Positions 1 through 10,700 of a stretch of 64,000 nucleotides of DNA are shown here, piece by piece; position 1 is the stretch's first letter, and each line of letters opens with the position of its first letter. This DNA comes from Candidatus Opimibacter skivensis (GTDB lineage: Bacteria; Bacteroidota; Bacteroidia; Chitinophagales; Saprospiraceae): positions 1 through 64,000 of the forward strand of contig JADKGY010000029.1 in the NCBI GenBank assembly GCA_016722045.1, given 5' to 3'. The position numbers and the translations under genes were made by a program. The notes under the pieces are model-generated. The model searched no databases and was not told the DNA's origin. It was given only the letters and a program-made list of their open reading frames with translations.

Positions 1-15
1 AAATTTTCAAAATTT

Positions 16-529
16 ATGAATAGAGAATTTATAATACCAACCCTTGTTGATAGTGAAATAATAAATGAAAAAAATAAATTAGAATTGAAATCCATAAAGA
101 TCGATAAGGATTCTTTAAATGATGAATTTTTTATTAATAAGATCGTTGATAGGGTATTGAAAATTATTCAGTCTAATGACAAAGAGAATCAACCCGGATT
201 GCAAACATTTGACAATAATATTCCTGGTTTATCCAAATTCAACGAAAAAATACTTCAGACCGAAAACTGGTAACGCTCTGCAAGAAGAATTGACTAATTC
301 CGTTGGAAGTTCGTTTAGAATTTACAACATCAACAATAACGAAGCAAACTTTGAGTATTGTGGCGGTATTGTTAATTCCGATTTTTTTGATGGTGTATGT
401 CTTTTCCAAAATAACCCAGCAAATGTGCCCAACAAATCAAATATTATAACAAAAACACCTGGTGTCGTAAAAAAAGATCCAAATGGAAATTGGATAGTAG
501 AAACACTTGCAACTATTAAATTCGTATAA
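16..529 (+). CDS. Unrecognised protein upstream of the ZorAB-like pair (frameshifted, start uncertain)
   Basis: Two overlapping frames, 16-273 and 176-529, read as one protein of about 171 residues if a single base is removed near 267, in the stretch coding for T-E-N-W-stop. The joined protein has a charged, Lys/Asp-rich N-terminal half with no signal peptide or membrane segment. Its C-terminal half is rich in Asn and carries one Cys near N-F-E-Y-C-G-G. The frame is also open from base 1, so the true start may lie outside the window. It ends 3 bases before the TTG of the proton-channel gene, which suggests co-transcription with it. I do not recognise a family. As a cytosolic neighbour of a stator it might be a partner protein, but that is inference only. 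Confidence 0.55.
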
Positions 530-532
530 ACT

Positions 533-2075
533 TTGCATTATTTAATCATTTGCGTAATTATATTAGGGATTGTGCTTTGGCAATTCTCTAGTTTTGTAAG
601 TACCAGGAACAAACTATTGGTTTTTAGGAATATCTTTCCGGATAATCAAGGTGAATTTCAATTAATTCAGGACGATACAAATAATTTTGTACTGGGAATA
701 CAAAGCCAACACAAAAATTTCATTTTGCTTGTTATTATTACCTCCTTAAATAAATATCTCATCAATAATAATGGAGCAGTCAGTGATTATCATCTGATGA
801 AAGATATTGTTGACAGAAATTGCGATGCCAAAGAGGAAGAAATTCACACTCAAATTCCTGTGCCTCTTTATTTAGGTTTGGCTGGTACAATGTTAGGGAT
901 CCTAATTGGAATTGGTTTTTTGGTTTTTGGTGGTGGGTTAAATGATTTATTGAACTCTAGTAATGACTTGGGTTCAAAAGGATTAGAGACTTTACTAGGT
1001 GGTGTAGCACTTGCAATGATTTCCAGTATTACAGGAATAATGTTGACTACATTGGGTTCGCATATAGCCAAGAACGCTAAATCTGAGGTTGAAGAAAACA
1101 AAAATACTTTCCTTAGTTGGATGCAAGCCGAATTATTACCGAAAATATCAAGTGATATTTCTGGTGCTCTTGTCCAAATGACAAAAAACTTATCAAATTT
1201 CAACAATACCTTTGCTCAAAATACACAAGATTTAAGTAAAACTCTATCACACATGTTAATGAATCATATCAAAAACAAACAGAATTAATACATGCAATAA
1301 ATCGATTGAAAATCGCTGATATTGCTACTGCAAATATTGAAGTTTACGAGAAGCTTAAAAATAGCACTAATGAAATAGGAATATTTGCACAATATTTGCA
1401 AAATGCAAACAATTACCTTGTAAATATTCAAGCTTTAACCCAAAAATTAGACGATTATGAGAGAAGAACGCAAATTATTGAAAGCGCAGGTATATTTTTC
1501 ACAAAAAACGAAAAATGGCTTGCTGAAAATTTCGATATAGCTAATTTAGAAATTAGCGCTGCATTGGAGAGATTTAAAGAAACTTCTAATACAAATCTTG
1601 CAAAGGTACAGGAATCTTTAAATGGCCAGATTTTGAATTTAGATAATGTTATGCGTATACAACAAGAGAGGTTAAAAGAGGCATTAACAATAACTACAGA
1701 AATTGTTACTGAATCTTTTATAAATACCCACCAAACTTTTGAGAAGGCAATTTCTGAACAGCAAAAATCATTAAATAGCAAACTTAGGAAACAACAAAAC
1801 TGGTCGAAGAACTTAAGAATCTTACTCCTATTAAAGAAGGAATAAAGGACTTTAAGGAAGCTACCAATCGACAAAACGCGAAAATTGATGATTTAGTAAA
1901 AGAAATACGATCATTAGCAATAGCCAAAACCGAAGGAGGTACAATTAAGCAGATAATTAGTTTTTCAAAATGGAATAAAATATTATTTATTACTGGAAGC
2001 AGTTTATTTGTGATTGCATGCTTATTTTATATCATTCCTATTATTGTTGATTTGATTAGTAAAATAGTGAACTGA
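533..2075 (+). CDS. ZorA-like MotA/TolQ/ExbB-type proton channel with long coiled-coil tail (two frameshifts)
   Basis: The gene starts at TTG 533. Frames 533-1288, 1306-1845 and a third frame running to TGA 2073-2075 join into about 514 residues after indels near 1250 and 1797. Residues 1-20 form a first membrane helix. Two more helices around residues 110-180 (V-P-L-Y-L-G-L-A-G-T and G-L-E-T-L-L-G-G-V-A) match the MotA/ExbB core, where the channel lies. A coiled-coil-rich tail of about 300 residues follows, as in Zorya ZorA, where the tail is thought to transmit the phage-entry signal. Unusually, the protein ends in one more hydrophobic helix (about 1975-2050) before a short tail. The ZorB-like gene lies 8 bases downstream. 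A TolQ-type energiser of unknown role remains possible because no ZorC/D/E gene is visible. Confidence 0.65.
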
Positions 2076-2083
2076 CACTTCTG

Positions 2084-2748
2084 ATGCAGAAACAAAAAAA
2101 AGAATCCTTTTTTGGACAAGTTATGCTGATTTAATGACAAGCATGTTTTTTATCATGTTAGTTCTTTTTATTTTAACAATAGTATTATTACATGGGAAAA
2201 TGGTAGATATTGAAAACGAAAGAAAGGCAACACAAGCACAATTAGATAAGATAAAGGAAATTGAAGAATCAGTTAAAAATATTAATGATCAATATTTTGA
2301 ATATGACTCTCTTTATAAGCGACATACTTTAAAAAATATTAATATCTCATTTCAAACAGGTAGTTCCAATATCAGTGATATTCCTCAAAATCAATTAGTA
2401 AGACTTCTGGAAGTAGGTCGGTCTATTAAGAGCTTTGTTGATAATGCGACCACCAAAAATTCGAATGTGAAGTATTTATTGATAATTGAAGGGCAATCTT
2501 CAAAAGATTATTATCACAATAATTATGAATTAAGTTATGAACGTGCACTGAATCTAGTTAAATATTGGACAACAAACCATGTTATTTTTAATTCACATTA
2601 TTGTGAAGTTATAATTTCCGGTAGTGGACAAGCTAGTCGATTCAGAGTTTATCCATATATTGCAGGCAATAAATCGAATCAAAGATTTGTAATACACATC
2701 ATTCCGAAACCGGGAATATTTGAAGCAGGTATACAAAAGCAACAATGA
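2084..2748 (+). CDS. ZorB-like / MotB-like OmpA-domain stator partner (frameshift at start)
   Basis: The frame open from 2134 clearly begins earlier. The upstream codons of the same frame read F-W-T-S-Y-A-D-L-M-T-S-M-F-F, the classic single membrane helix of MotB/ZorB with its proton-carrying Asp. ATG 2084 joins this frame if one A is missing from the A-run at 2094-2101, giving M-Q-K-Q-K-K-K-R-I-L-F-W. After the helix comes a short coiled linker (residues 40-75). A C-terminal OmpA-like domain follows, with the I-E-G-Q-S-S/Y-E-R-A-L-N/I-S-G-S-G-Q-A pattern of peptidoglycan binding. Together with the preceding gene it should form an inner-membrane, ion-driven motor anchored to the wall. The stop overlaps the next start (ATGA at 2745), so the following protease gene is translationally coupled. 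Confidence 0.7.
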
Positions 2749-3275
2749 AATGTAAATTTAAAACATTAAGCATCATTTTACTTGCACTTTTTTCACTTTC
2801 ATCGTGTGAACGCAAATCGGGAAGAATAAAATCTATTCACCCGCTGTCTCCAACATCTGAGATCGAAGAAAGAGTTAAAAGTTCGGGAAAGAAAACCGTT
2901 GTGAAAATGGAAAAAGTGAACGGTGTATATCAAATTCCTGCAGAAGTTGATGGAGTAAAAATGTTTTTCATTTTTGATACAGGTGCAAGCATTATTTCAA
3001 TTTCGGAAACAGAAGCAAATTTTCTGTACAAACAAGGCAAACTTACAGATGAGGACATTAAAGGAACAGAAAATTTTACCGATGCAAATGGCGATCTCTC
3101 AGAAGGAACGATTATTGTCTTAAAAACTGTTCGTATAGAGGATAGAACTTTAAATGATATTGAGGCATCTGTAGTTCATAACCTCAATGCTCCTTTGCTT
3201 TTTGGACAATCTGCATTAGAGAAGTTCGGTAAAATTTCTATTGACTATCAGAGAGGCGAAATAATTTTTGAATAA
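2745..3275 (+). CDS. Retropepsin-like aspartic protease lipoprotein
   Basis: A 176-residue protein with a lipoprotein signal (L-F-S-L-S-S-C, Cys at about residue 21) followed by a low-complexity linker. The retropepsin signature F-I-F-D-T-G-A-S-I-I lies at about residues 76-85, and the matching L-L-F-G-Q-S-A-L-E-K-F segment near the C-terminus. One D-T-G motif per chain is the single-lobed, dimer-forming arrangement of this family. It should act as a membrane-anchored periplasmic protease. The ATGA overlap with the ZorB-like gene and the immediate start of the nuclease gene after its stop (TAA-ATG) indicate one operon. Its substrate is unknown. Confidence 0.75.
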   Translation: MKCKFKTLSIILLALFSLSSCERKSGRIKSIHPLSPTSEIEERVKSSGKKTVVKMEKVNGVYQIPAEVDGVKMFFIFDTGASIISISETEANFLYKQGKLTDEDIKGTENFTDANGDLSEGTIIVLKTVRIEDRTLNDIEASVVHNLNAPLLFGQSALEKFGKISIDYQRGEIIFE

Positions 3276-3826
3276 ATGCATAGTAAAATACTTTTCATAT
3301 TTATAATTTGCTTGATATTCTTTGGCATTTGTTGCCATTCCAAAAGTGGTCATCGGACAAATTCTGTTACCAAAACAACTAATTCAGGTAAAGTCATTTC
3401 AATTGTGGATGGAGACACATATGATCTACTAGTTGAGGGGAATAAAACTATCAGAATCAGAATGGAAGGAATTGATGCTCCTGAAAAAGGAATGCCTTTC
3501 TCAAAAGTTGCAAGAAGTATTTAGGTAGTTTGTGTTTTGGTAAATTTGTTCGACTAGAAGGAAACAAAATAGATAATCATGGACGAAGAATTGCATTTTC
3601 ATATTTAGAAGATGGAACTGAGTTAAGTCATGAAATGATCAAGGCTGGCTTAGCCTGGCACTTCAAAAAATATAATTCCAATTCTGATTTAGCAAATTTG
3701 GAGAATACGGCAAGAAATGCTAAACTTGGGTTATGGTCAGATAAGGATCCAATGGCTCCTTGGGTGAACAGGAAATTACATCATGAAGGTGTTTCAACAA
3801 AGGATTCTTTTGACATCCACGAATAG
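3276..3826 (+). CDS. Secreted thermonuclease (SNase family), one frameshift
   Basis: Frames 3276-3524 and 3530-3826 join by a one-base change in the T-run near 3520, giving S-K-V-A-R-S-I-L-G-S-L-C-F-G-K-F. The N-terminus is hydrophobic and ends at a Cys pair (F-F-G-I-C-C), so the protein is exported, perhaps as a lipoprotein. The staphylococcal nuclease features are all visible: V-D-G-D-T, the R-I-R-M-E-G-I-D-A-P-E block with catalytic Arg and Glu, and the H-G-R-R-I-A-F block with the second Arg. The final G-L-W-x-D/P-W motif is typical of bacterial homologues. It should cut DNA or RNA in the periplasm or outside. It directly follows the protease lipoprotein. Confidence 0.82.
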
Positions 3827-3890
3827 GATTTTTATGTTAAAATGCTCAACGTTAATATCTTAGTTTAAAGTAATTTCTTAATACTTTTGT

Positions 3891-4085
3891 ATGCAAAACT
3901 CTTATAAAATATCATCCTATTTCTACAAAATATTTTGGACTTTTGTCGTTTTGGGTATTGCAGGCTCTTTGATAGGCTGGGTACTAAAATTTTATGTATG
4001 GGATTTGGTAAAATTTTGTATTGCAATTGGATTCGTTTCTCTAGTGATTGCAATAATCATCTCTATTTGGGAAGGATTCGATTAA
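3891..4085 (+). CDS. Small two-helix membrane protein, function unknown
   Basis: A 64-residue reading frame with two predicted membrane helices (about residues 12-32 and 38-58) separated by a short turn, ending in acidic residues. It sits between the thermonuclease and the Pmp3-like gene on the same strand. I do not recognise a family. The hydrophobic pattern and the neighbouring small membrane genes support it being real. Confidence 0.45.
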   Translation: MQNSYKISSYFYKIFWTFVVLGIAGSLIGWVLKFYVWDLVKFCIAIGFVSLVIAIIISIWEGFD

Positions 4086-4136
4086 TAAGATTAAATCATA
4101 CTTTACATTAATTAGTTTATATAACATATAATAGAT

Positions 4137-4289
4137 ATGGGAATAGGTCGAGTCATTTTATGCGTTATTTTTCCACCTCTAGCTGTATACGACAAGGGGT
4201 GTGGTTCCATTTTACTTGTAGCCATTCTTACGGTAGCAGGATGGATCCCAGGCATTATTGCCGCTCTTATTATTTGCAATAAGGACTAG
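4137..4289 (+). CDS. Pmp3/YqaE family small membrane protein
   Basis: A 50-residue frame, ATG 4137 to TAG 4287-4289. It begins M-G-I-G-R-V-I-L-C-V-I-F-P-P-L-A-V and has the family pattern: a first helix, then F-P-P-L-A-V, a Cys-containing turn (D-K-G-C-G) and a second helix with L-T-V-A-G-W-I-P-G-I-I-A-A. The family's usual length is about 50-55 residues. In other organisms these are stress-related proteolipids that affect membrane potential. Confidence 0.82.
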   Translation: MGIGRVILCVIFPPLAVYDKGCGSILLVAILTVAGWIPGIIAALIICNKD

Positions 4290-4326
4290 AGATTTGGCGA
4301 TAATATTTAGAATTCAAACGTAATCA

Positions 4327-4638
4327 ATGGAAATAATCATTAAACTCATCCTCTCCCTCCTCTTCTTCCTCTGCCTCCTTCACCTACCCTACGGCTTCTA
4401 TGAAATCGTCCGCTTTACCGCACTTCTTGGCTTTTCAATCCTTGCATATCAGGCAAGCATTAAGGAAAACAAAACCGAAATGATCATCTACATCTGCCTG
4501 GCCATCCTCTTTCAACCCCTTTTGAAAATATCATTGGGCAGACAGTTATGGAATATTGTTGATGTAATTGTTGGAATTGCATTGATTGCATCAATCCTCG
4601 TCAAACCTAAAGAAAAAATGGGCAAAAGGAAGGAATAG
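4327..4638 (+). CDS. DUF6804-like small membrane protein
   Basis: A 103-residue frame with three to four hydrophobic helices. It contains the pattern F-Q-P-L-L-K-I-S-L-G-R-Q-L-W-N-I-V-D-V-I-V-G, which I associate with a family of small membrane proteins widespread in Bacteroidota (DUF6804). Its basic tail (K-P-K-E-K-M-G-K-R-K-E) should face the cytosol. Its codon use is more C-rich than that of the flanking small genes. No function is known. It stands alone, with about 220 bases of non-coding DNA after it. Confidence 0.6.
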   Translation: MEIIIKLILSLLFFLCLLHLPYGFYEIVRFTALLGFSILAYQASIKENKTEMIIYICLAILFQPLLKISLGRQLWNIVDVIVGIALIASILVKPKEKMGKRKE

Positions 4639-4858
4639 TATAATTGTTGATTATGCTTTATTAAAAGTTAAATCTGAAATTGCGAATACTTATATATAGG
4701 TTTAAGACACCTATGACAACCAATTAACAAGGTCATCCTAGATGTTTTGATTTTAACTGCCAATTAATTTCATTATATTTTAGAGTATAAAATGGAAAAC
4801 CAATTATCCTAAACCTTTAAATCTTAATTCAAATGATATATTTATTACTTGTCCTGCC

Positions 4859-5225
4859 ATGAATTTTAACACAGGAATAAATAACAATAAGAATGTAAGT
4901 GTGAATGAGTGTGATATTGAAGATTTTTTTAGCGTTGTGGAACCTGATTATGGAACCAAAGTACTTACAACATTAGGAAGCATAGAGGATGCAGAGTTAA
5001 TTCTTGTGCCCACAAAACTTGATGTAGGAGATTATAAAGTCAATGTAACGAGAAAAGCCACCAATATGTATAAAGTGGAAGGAACAAAAATTTATATTCA
5101 GACCAAATATTGTTTACGAATATAGTTATTCCGGTGAGGCTATATTAAGTGTAGATAGTCAATTTGGATACACTAAAGGAAAATTGATTTTAAATAATGC
5201 GAATTCACAGTTTCTCTATCCCTAA
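4859..5225 (+). CDS. Hypothetical protein, one frameshift
   Basis: The frame 4859-5125 ends in a weak-looking tail (T-K-Y-C-L-R-I). Moving by one base near 5108 continues the protein as I-V-Y-E-Y-S-Y-S-G-E-A-I-L and on to a stop at 5223-5225, about 120 residues in all. It has alternating beta-type segments and no signal peptide from this start. Sequence upstream of 4859 is not open in the same frame, so the start is uncertain. No family is recognised. It lies between a membrane-protein gene and a convergent broken gene. Confidence 0.4.
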
Positions 5226-5274
5226 GCCAATTGCCTCGCATTATTTTACAAAGCTTTTCTCCTATCTGTCGTTT

Positions 5275-5666
5275 CTAATCCTTTTCAAATTCCGCCTCAC
5301 TTATGGTTTCCCCGCTAAGAGGATCCAGTGTTGACTCCTGGATCGAATAAGTGATCGTCAATACATCATACCCATCACTACATAAACCTTAAAAAGGATC
5401 TCCCTGTGAGAAAACAGTCTTATTGCCTTTTCGACTGGCCTTAATCTTTAAAAAGTAATAACCTGTCGTTGGAAAATACTTTACGTCATTGGATCTTGGG
5501 TAAATAGTCATCCTGGAATAAAGGCCTGATGTGCCATTAGAGGAGTTTCGCATGATTTTAATATCCATCGTACGATCCGAATTATTATTGATATGGAGTT
5601 CCGCTTGTGTGCTTTGGAAAGTTGGATACCTGCAAGCAGGAAAGTGAAAATTAAAATGAATTTCAT
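5275..5666 (-). pseudogene. Broken small secreted protein of a Bacteroidota family
   Basis: On the minus strand, ATG at 5664-5666 begins M-K-F-I-L-I-F-T-F-L-L-A-G, a signal peptide. An indel just after it moves the frame to H-I-N-N-N-S-D-R-T-M-D-I-K-I-M-R, then Y-Y-F-L-K-I-K-A-S-R-K-G and S-Q-G-D-P-F. A stop and a second short disruption lie near 5390. The frame then resumes at S-D-G-Y-D-V-L-T-I-T-Y-S-I-Q-E-S and ends at 5275. The pattern resembles a small exported family I remember from Bacteroidota with a conserved S-D-G-Y-x-V-L-T motif; no function is known. It may be a real pseudogene or a product of base-call errors. Confidence 0.5.
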
Positions 5667-5743
5667 TTTCAGAGAAGTTTATTTTTATTTTGAAAATAAA
5701 TTAACAATGCAAATAAATTGAGCTGGCTTAGAGCTCTTTATAC

Positions 5744-6130
5744 TTAATACTTTGTTACCGTAGAGCCTTTAACCATTTTGCTACCCCTCCATTACGCGAA
5801 CAAGTTCCTTGCCTTGTTTTGCTGAATGAGTATTTACCGTTTTTACAAATAGCGCATGCATCGGGGAGGTGCGCCGTATTTGGTGGGATTTTGAACCTCT
5901 ACCCTATTAATATTTTCGTAAGTCTTTAAAGCTGATAATGGCAGATTGTCAGGATTCTGGTCATATGTAGCTGGATTGCCATCAGGTCCAGGGTCAAGAT
6001 TCGACCCAGAGGTAATATTTGGACTATCCGATTGATTAACCTGAGCACCTTCATACTCACATCCAATGACAGTGGTAAGGAGTAAGACTCCTAAAGAAAT
6101 GAAATAAACCAGATAACGCATCTTTTTCAT
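5744..6130 (-). CDS. DUF3761-containing lipoprotein (frameshifted)
   Basis: The first frame (6130 down to 5843) encodes a lipoprotein signal (T-T-V-I-G-C) and a disordered Asn/Pro/Asp-rich linker, then stops. Removing one C from the C-run near 5863 continues the protein as A-P-P-D-A-C-A-I-C-K-N-G-K-Y-S-F-S, then R-Q-G-T-C-S-R-N-G-G-V-A-K-W-L, ending at TAA 5744-5746. That Cys-containing tail is the DUF3761 pattern found at the end of many small exported proteins. About 128 residues in total. Function unknown. Confidence 0.65.
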
Positions 6131-6233
6131 CGGAGTGCGAATTTAATTCAATTTTTCCTCGATGTCAAGTGCCAGGACTGACTTTTAAGATCAATGAATG
6201 TATATCTTCGGGAAAGAATTTCGACACACATAA

Positions 6234-7778
6234 ATGGCCAAAAAAGCAAAGATCACAAACGAAGAACCCCTCGAAAAACAACTCTGGAAAACTGCCGACA
6301 AGCTCCGTAAAAACATAGACGCTGCCGAATACAAACACATCGTCCTTGGCCTCATCTTTCTGAAGTATATCAGCGATTCTTTTGAGGAACTGTATGACAA
6401 ACTCATTTCAGGTAGAGGCGAATACAAAGGCTCCGATGCAGAAGACCGTGATGAATACCGCGCCGAAAATGTCTTCTTCGTACCACCATCCGCCCGTTGG
6501 AAATACCTACAAAGCCGCGCCAAGCTCCCGGAAATCGGTAAAGACGTCGACGAAGGCATGGATGCCATCGAACGGGACAATGCTTCACTGAAAGGCGTCT
6601 TACCAAAAGTTTTCGCAAGACAGAATCTGGATCCAGCTAGCCTTGGAGGTCTCATAGATCTCGTTGGGAACATAGCCCTCGGAACCGCCAAAGCAAGAAG
6701 CGCTGACGTACTGGGTCATGTCTTCGAATATTTCCTTGGCGAGTTTGCGCTCGCAGAAGGAAAGAAAGGGGGACAGTTCTATACACCACGAAGTGTTGTA
6801 GAACTCCTCGTAGAAATGCTCGAACCCTACAAAGGCCGTGTCTTCGACCCCTGCTGCGGCTCTGGTGGTATGTTTGTCCATTCCGAGAAGTTTGTCACCG
6901 AACACCAAGGAAGAGTCGATGATATCTCAATCTATGGACAGGAAAGCAACCAGACGACATGGCGACTCTGCAAGATGAATCTCGCGATCAGAGGCATCGA
7001 CAGCAGCCAGGTGAAGTGGAACAATGAAGGTTCATTCCTTAATGACGCACACAAAGACCTAAAGGCCGATTATATAATAGCCAATCCACCCTTCAATGTG
7101 AGCGACTGGGGCGGCGAACTGATACGCACAGACGGACGCTGGCAATATGGCGTACCTCCGGCAGGTAATGCCAACTTCGCCTGGATGCAACATTTTATAT
7201 ATCACCTCGCCCCTACCGGACAAGCAGGTATTGTATTGGCCAAAGGAGCATTGACAACTAAAACATCCGGCGAAGGAGAAATCCGGAAAGCTTTGATCGA
7301 AGCTGGTCTCATTGATTGCATTGTCAATCTTCCAGCGAAGCTATTTTTGAATACTCAAATTCCTGCAGGGCTATGGTTTTTGAGCAGAGACAGAAAAAAC
7401 GGAAAGTTTAGAGATAGAAGCAAAGAGATTTTATTCATTGACGCTCGCAATTTAGGTCATCTAATCAATCGCAGAACACGAGAACTTTCTCAAGAAAACA
7501 TTGACAAGATTTCTAGTACTTATCACAATTGGCGAAATAAAAATGGAACATATGAAGACATCCCCGGATTTTGTGCTTCTGCTTCAATTGATAGAGTAAA
7601 AGAACTGGATTATGTAGTAACTCCTGGACGATATGTAGGTCTGCCAGATGAGGAGGATGATTTTGATTTTAATGAACGATTTACAAAACTTAAAACTGAC
7701 CTGGAGGTCCAATTACATGACGAAGAACAATTAAATAAAGTTATACTTGATAATCTTCAAAAGATTCAATTGAAATGA
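6234..7778 (+). CDS. hsdM: Type I restriction-modification methyltransferase subunit HsdM
   Basis: An intact 514-residue protein. The N-terminal helical domain (P-L-E-K-Q-L-W-K-T-A-D-K-L-R, residues 13-26) pairs with HsdS. The methyltransferase core follows, with the SAM-binding motif V-F-D-P-C-C-G-S-G-G-M-F (about residues 202-213) and the N6-adenine catalytic motif N-P-P-F (about 284-287). Length and order match HsdM. With HsdS it methylates adenine in a bipartite site and guides HsdR. It is the first gene of the defence block. The last bases overlap the next start (ATGA at 7775). Codon use at the 5' part is visibly GC-richer than in the genes that follow. Confidence 0.95.
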   Translation: MAKKAKITNEEPLEKQLWKTADKLRKNIDAAEYKHIVLGLIFLKYISDSFEELYDKLISGRGEYKGSDAEDRDEYRAENVFFVPPSARWKYLQSRAKLPEIGKDVDEGMDAIERDNASLKGVLPKVFARQNLDPASLGGLIDLVGNIALGTAKARSADVLGHVFEYFLGEFALAEGKKGGQFYTPRSVVELLVEMLEPYKGRVFDPCCGSGGMFVHSEKFVTEHQGRVDDISIYGQESNQTTWRLCKMNLAIRGIDSSQVKWNNEGSFLNDAHKDLKADYIIANPPFNVSDWGGELIRTDGRWQYGVPPAGNANFAWMQHFIYHLAPTGQAGIVLAKGALTTKTSGEGEIRKALIEAGLIDCIVNLPAKLFLNTQIPAGLWFLSRDRKNGKFRDRSKEILFIDARNLGHLINRRTRELSQENIDKISSTYHNWRNKNGTYEDIPGFCASASIDRVKELDYVVTPGRYVGLPDEEDDFDFNERFTKLKTDLEVQLHDEEQLNKVILDNLQKIQLK

Positions 7779-10700
7779 TCAGGTTAAAAAAAGAAACAAG
7801 CCAAGAAATCCTTGATGACCTAAACTCAATTGTAAATGGCACTATAGAGTTGGACGACAAGTTTTCAAACTTATCAAAACTCTTCTACAAAATTATCAAA
7901 TCAGCCGCAGCAACTGAACCAATAGCTTTTAGAAATTTTTATGCACAATATCGTTTTGTTACCACGCAAGTAAATATGGATTCTGGAAACAAAGCAAATT
8001 TGGATGCGTTCAGAAGGTTAATTAAAAAGCCAGCAGGGAATTTAATTATTACGGAAATCTTATGTAATCAAGGATCATTACTTCTGTTTGCATTAATAAA
8101 AGAACTAATCGGTGAGGAAGAACAATCTTTTTTTGTTAATATCTCCGCCACCTACATTCCAGATTATTTTTGTTCATTTTTTCCTAATAGGAATTACAGC
8201 ACACTTAAAGATATTAAGATATTATGTTCATCATGGAGCAATATTATATCAACAGGTAATGACGCTTATTTTATTCTCAATGGATATGATCTTGATAATA
8301 TGGAAGGTTCTGTTGAAATTTTGATGCAAAATCATGAACATTCTGATTATACCTATCTACATACACTATTATCTGAGAACGTCATTCTCAATTGCAAGCA
8401 ACTAAAATTTGAGGGAAATGAGAGCTCTATTTACCAGACTACTTTTGATTCCTTATTTGTCATAGAGCCAGATTATTTAGTGGATGCAACAGCAATTGGA
8501 GAATGTTTTCAGTCTAATGGTGCTAATAGTGACCTTTTTATTCTTAAGAAAATAATAGAAGAAATTGCTTCTGGATCTGCAGCAATCAAGGGTAGTATTG
8601 TTGGGTATTATTTTGATGAAATGTTAATAGAAGATGATATAGGAACTGAAACATTATTTTTTAAAGCCCAACGGGAGTATGCGTTAAAAGCAGCCCAGTT
8701 TGGCCAAATTGAAATGAACAAAATAAAGGATTCAATTGAAGCAGAACACTTTCCTAAAATTCAGACTTTGGCTAATAATGAAAGGACTCGGAAGTGTTGG
8801 ATAGAACCTACTTTTTTTTCTATAGACTATGGAATTCAAGGTCGTATTGATTTACTTAGCGGTAATGAAGAAGTTTTTGTTCAAAATATTTTAGAATTAA
8901 AAAGTGGTAGTTCTCCCAATCCAAATATGAATATTGCTTGGCCGGGACATCATATGCAAGTAGTTTGTTACGACATGGCATTGGAAAGTACTTATGGTGC
9001 AAATCGCAATGGAACAAACTCAATATTTTATTCAGGATGCAATATTATGCCCCGAAGAAATATTGTAAGCGAACATCGTGAGAAACAACGTGTTTTGAAA
9101 ATAAGAAATTATATTGTAACAAAAGTATTTCGCCTTGCTGAAAATGATTTTACAATATTGGAAAAAATCAAAATAAATGGTATTAATCCATTGCCACCAT
9201 TTCATGCGAATGCTTTAAAAGAATTTCGGCAATATTATATTCCCACCTCAATTGAAACTTATTATTATAATGAAATGGTTGCATTTACACTGAGGGAACT
9301 TATTAATTCAAAGGTTGGCAACATGCTTAGAGGAGCTAACTGAACAACAAAATGGATTTGCAAGTTTATGGCTTGAAAGTCAACATTCTAAGGAAAAAGA
9401 TTTTGAAATCCTTTACGATCTTATAGTTGACTCAATTGATGAAAATCATGGTTATATTGATTTATTTTTACGAAAAAGATATTCCACATTCATTTCGTAA
9501 AGGCGACTTGGTGATATTGTATCCCGAATCTGAAAATGGTTATGATTCCTTAACTCAACATATTTTGAAAGGGTCAATAAAAGAATTGCATCACAATCGA
9601 TTAATTGTCTCACTATTTAACAAACAAACCGACTATACATTTATAAGGGAATATAATTATTGGGCGATTGAACCCGACATTTTTGAACGCAATTACTGGA
9701 GTAAGATATCTTGCCTATTTAATTTTCTAAAATGCGATCCACGCAGAAGTGATCTTTTACTTGGAGTGGAAGAGCCGTTAACAGAAAATAACTTCGATTT
9801 TGAAGATGTAAATCTTACGCCACACCAAAATATATGTATTACACGAGCATTGAATGCAAGGGATTATTTCCTCCTTCAGGGACCGCCAGGTACGGGAAAA
9901 ACCAGTACATTTCTTGTGAATTATATCGGTGAACTAGTTGAACAGACAACTGATAAAATCATTGTGCTTGCATTTACAAACAAAGCAGTGGAGAAAATAT
10001 GCCAAAGCTTAAAAGAACCAAGATCAAGAAGACCAATTGATTACATAAGGTTAGGAAGTAAACATGTTGAGGATGATTATCTATTTGCGGAGTTAATTGA
10101 AGATGACGATAACCCCGATAATTGGCAGATGTTACTTGAACAAAATAGAGTCCTGGTAACTACCGTAGCTACATTCCAAAATAACTTACTCTTACTGAAG
10201 CAGTTTATTGACTTTAAGAATGTAATAATTGATGAAGCTTCTCAATTAACTGAAGCAGATCTGGCCGGAATTTTAGCAACATTTGAAAAATTTGTCCTTG
10301 TTGGTGATCATAAACAGTTACCTGCAATTGTAACACAGCATGAGAAGACTTGTAAAGTGCATCAAGATGCACTAATTGAATATGGTATTAATGATTTAAG
10401 GACTTCCATGTTTGAACGACTTATGATCAATGCATCCAGGAGGGGCTGGCACCATTCTTACGGGCAACTCACCGATCACTATCGTATGCATGAACATATA
10501 GCGAGTTTGATAACAAGCCATTATAACGAACCATTGGTTGCAGTATTACCAGAACAAAAAACTTTGATCTCCCTTATTCCTTACCCCCCGAGTCATCCTT
10601 ACAACTTATCACAAAGAGTCGAACTATTTTCATCCAAACACCCCCTGATCCAGCCCCCCGCAAGAATAGACAAGAAGCAATGGTGGCCGCTATCATCGCA

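Noticed and set aside
533..2748. GldL/GldM gliding motor or ordinary TolQR
   Set aside because: GldL/M are not MotA/OmpA-type. The MotB-like Y-A-D-L-M-T helix plus OmpA domain and long coiled tail fit ZorAB better, although no cytosolic Zorya effector is visible.
5755..5800. tRNA-like start (GGAGGGGTAGCAAAATGG) on the minus strand
   Set aside because: No cloverleaf could be completed. The bases code for N-G-G-V-A-K-W-L in the frame-corrected DUF3761 protein.
6191..6908. Minus-strand frames opposite hsdM
   Set aside because: They lie wholly antisense to a well-conserved methyltransferase and show no domain.
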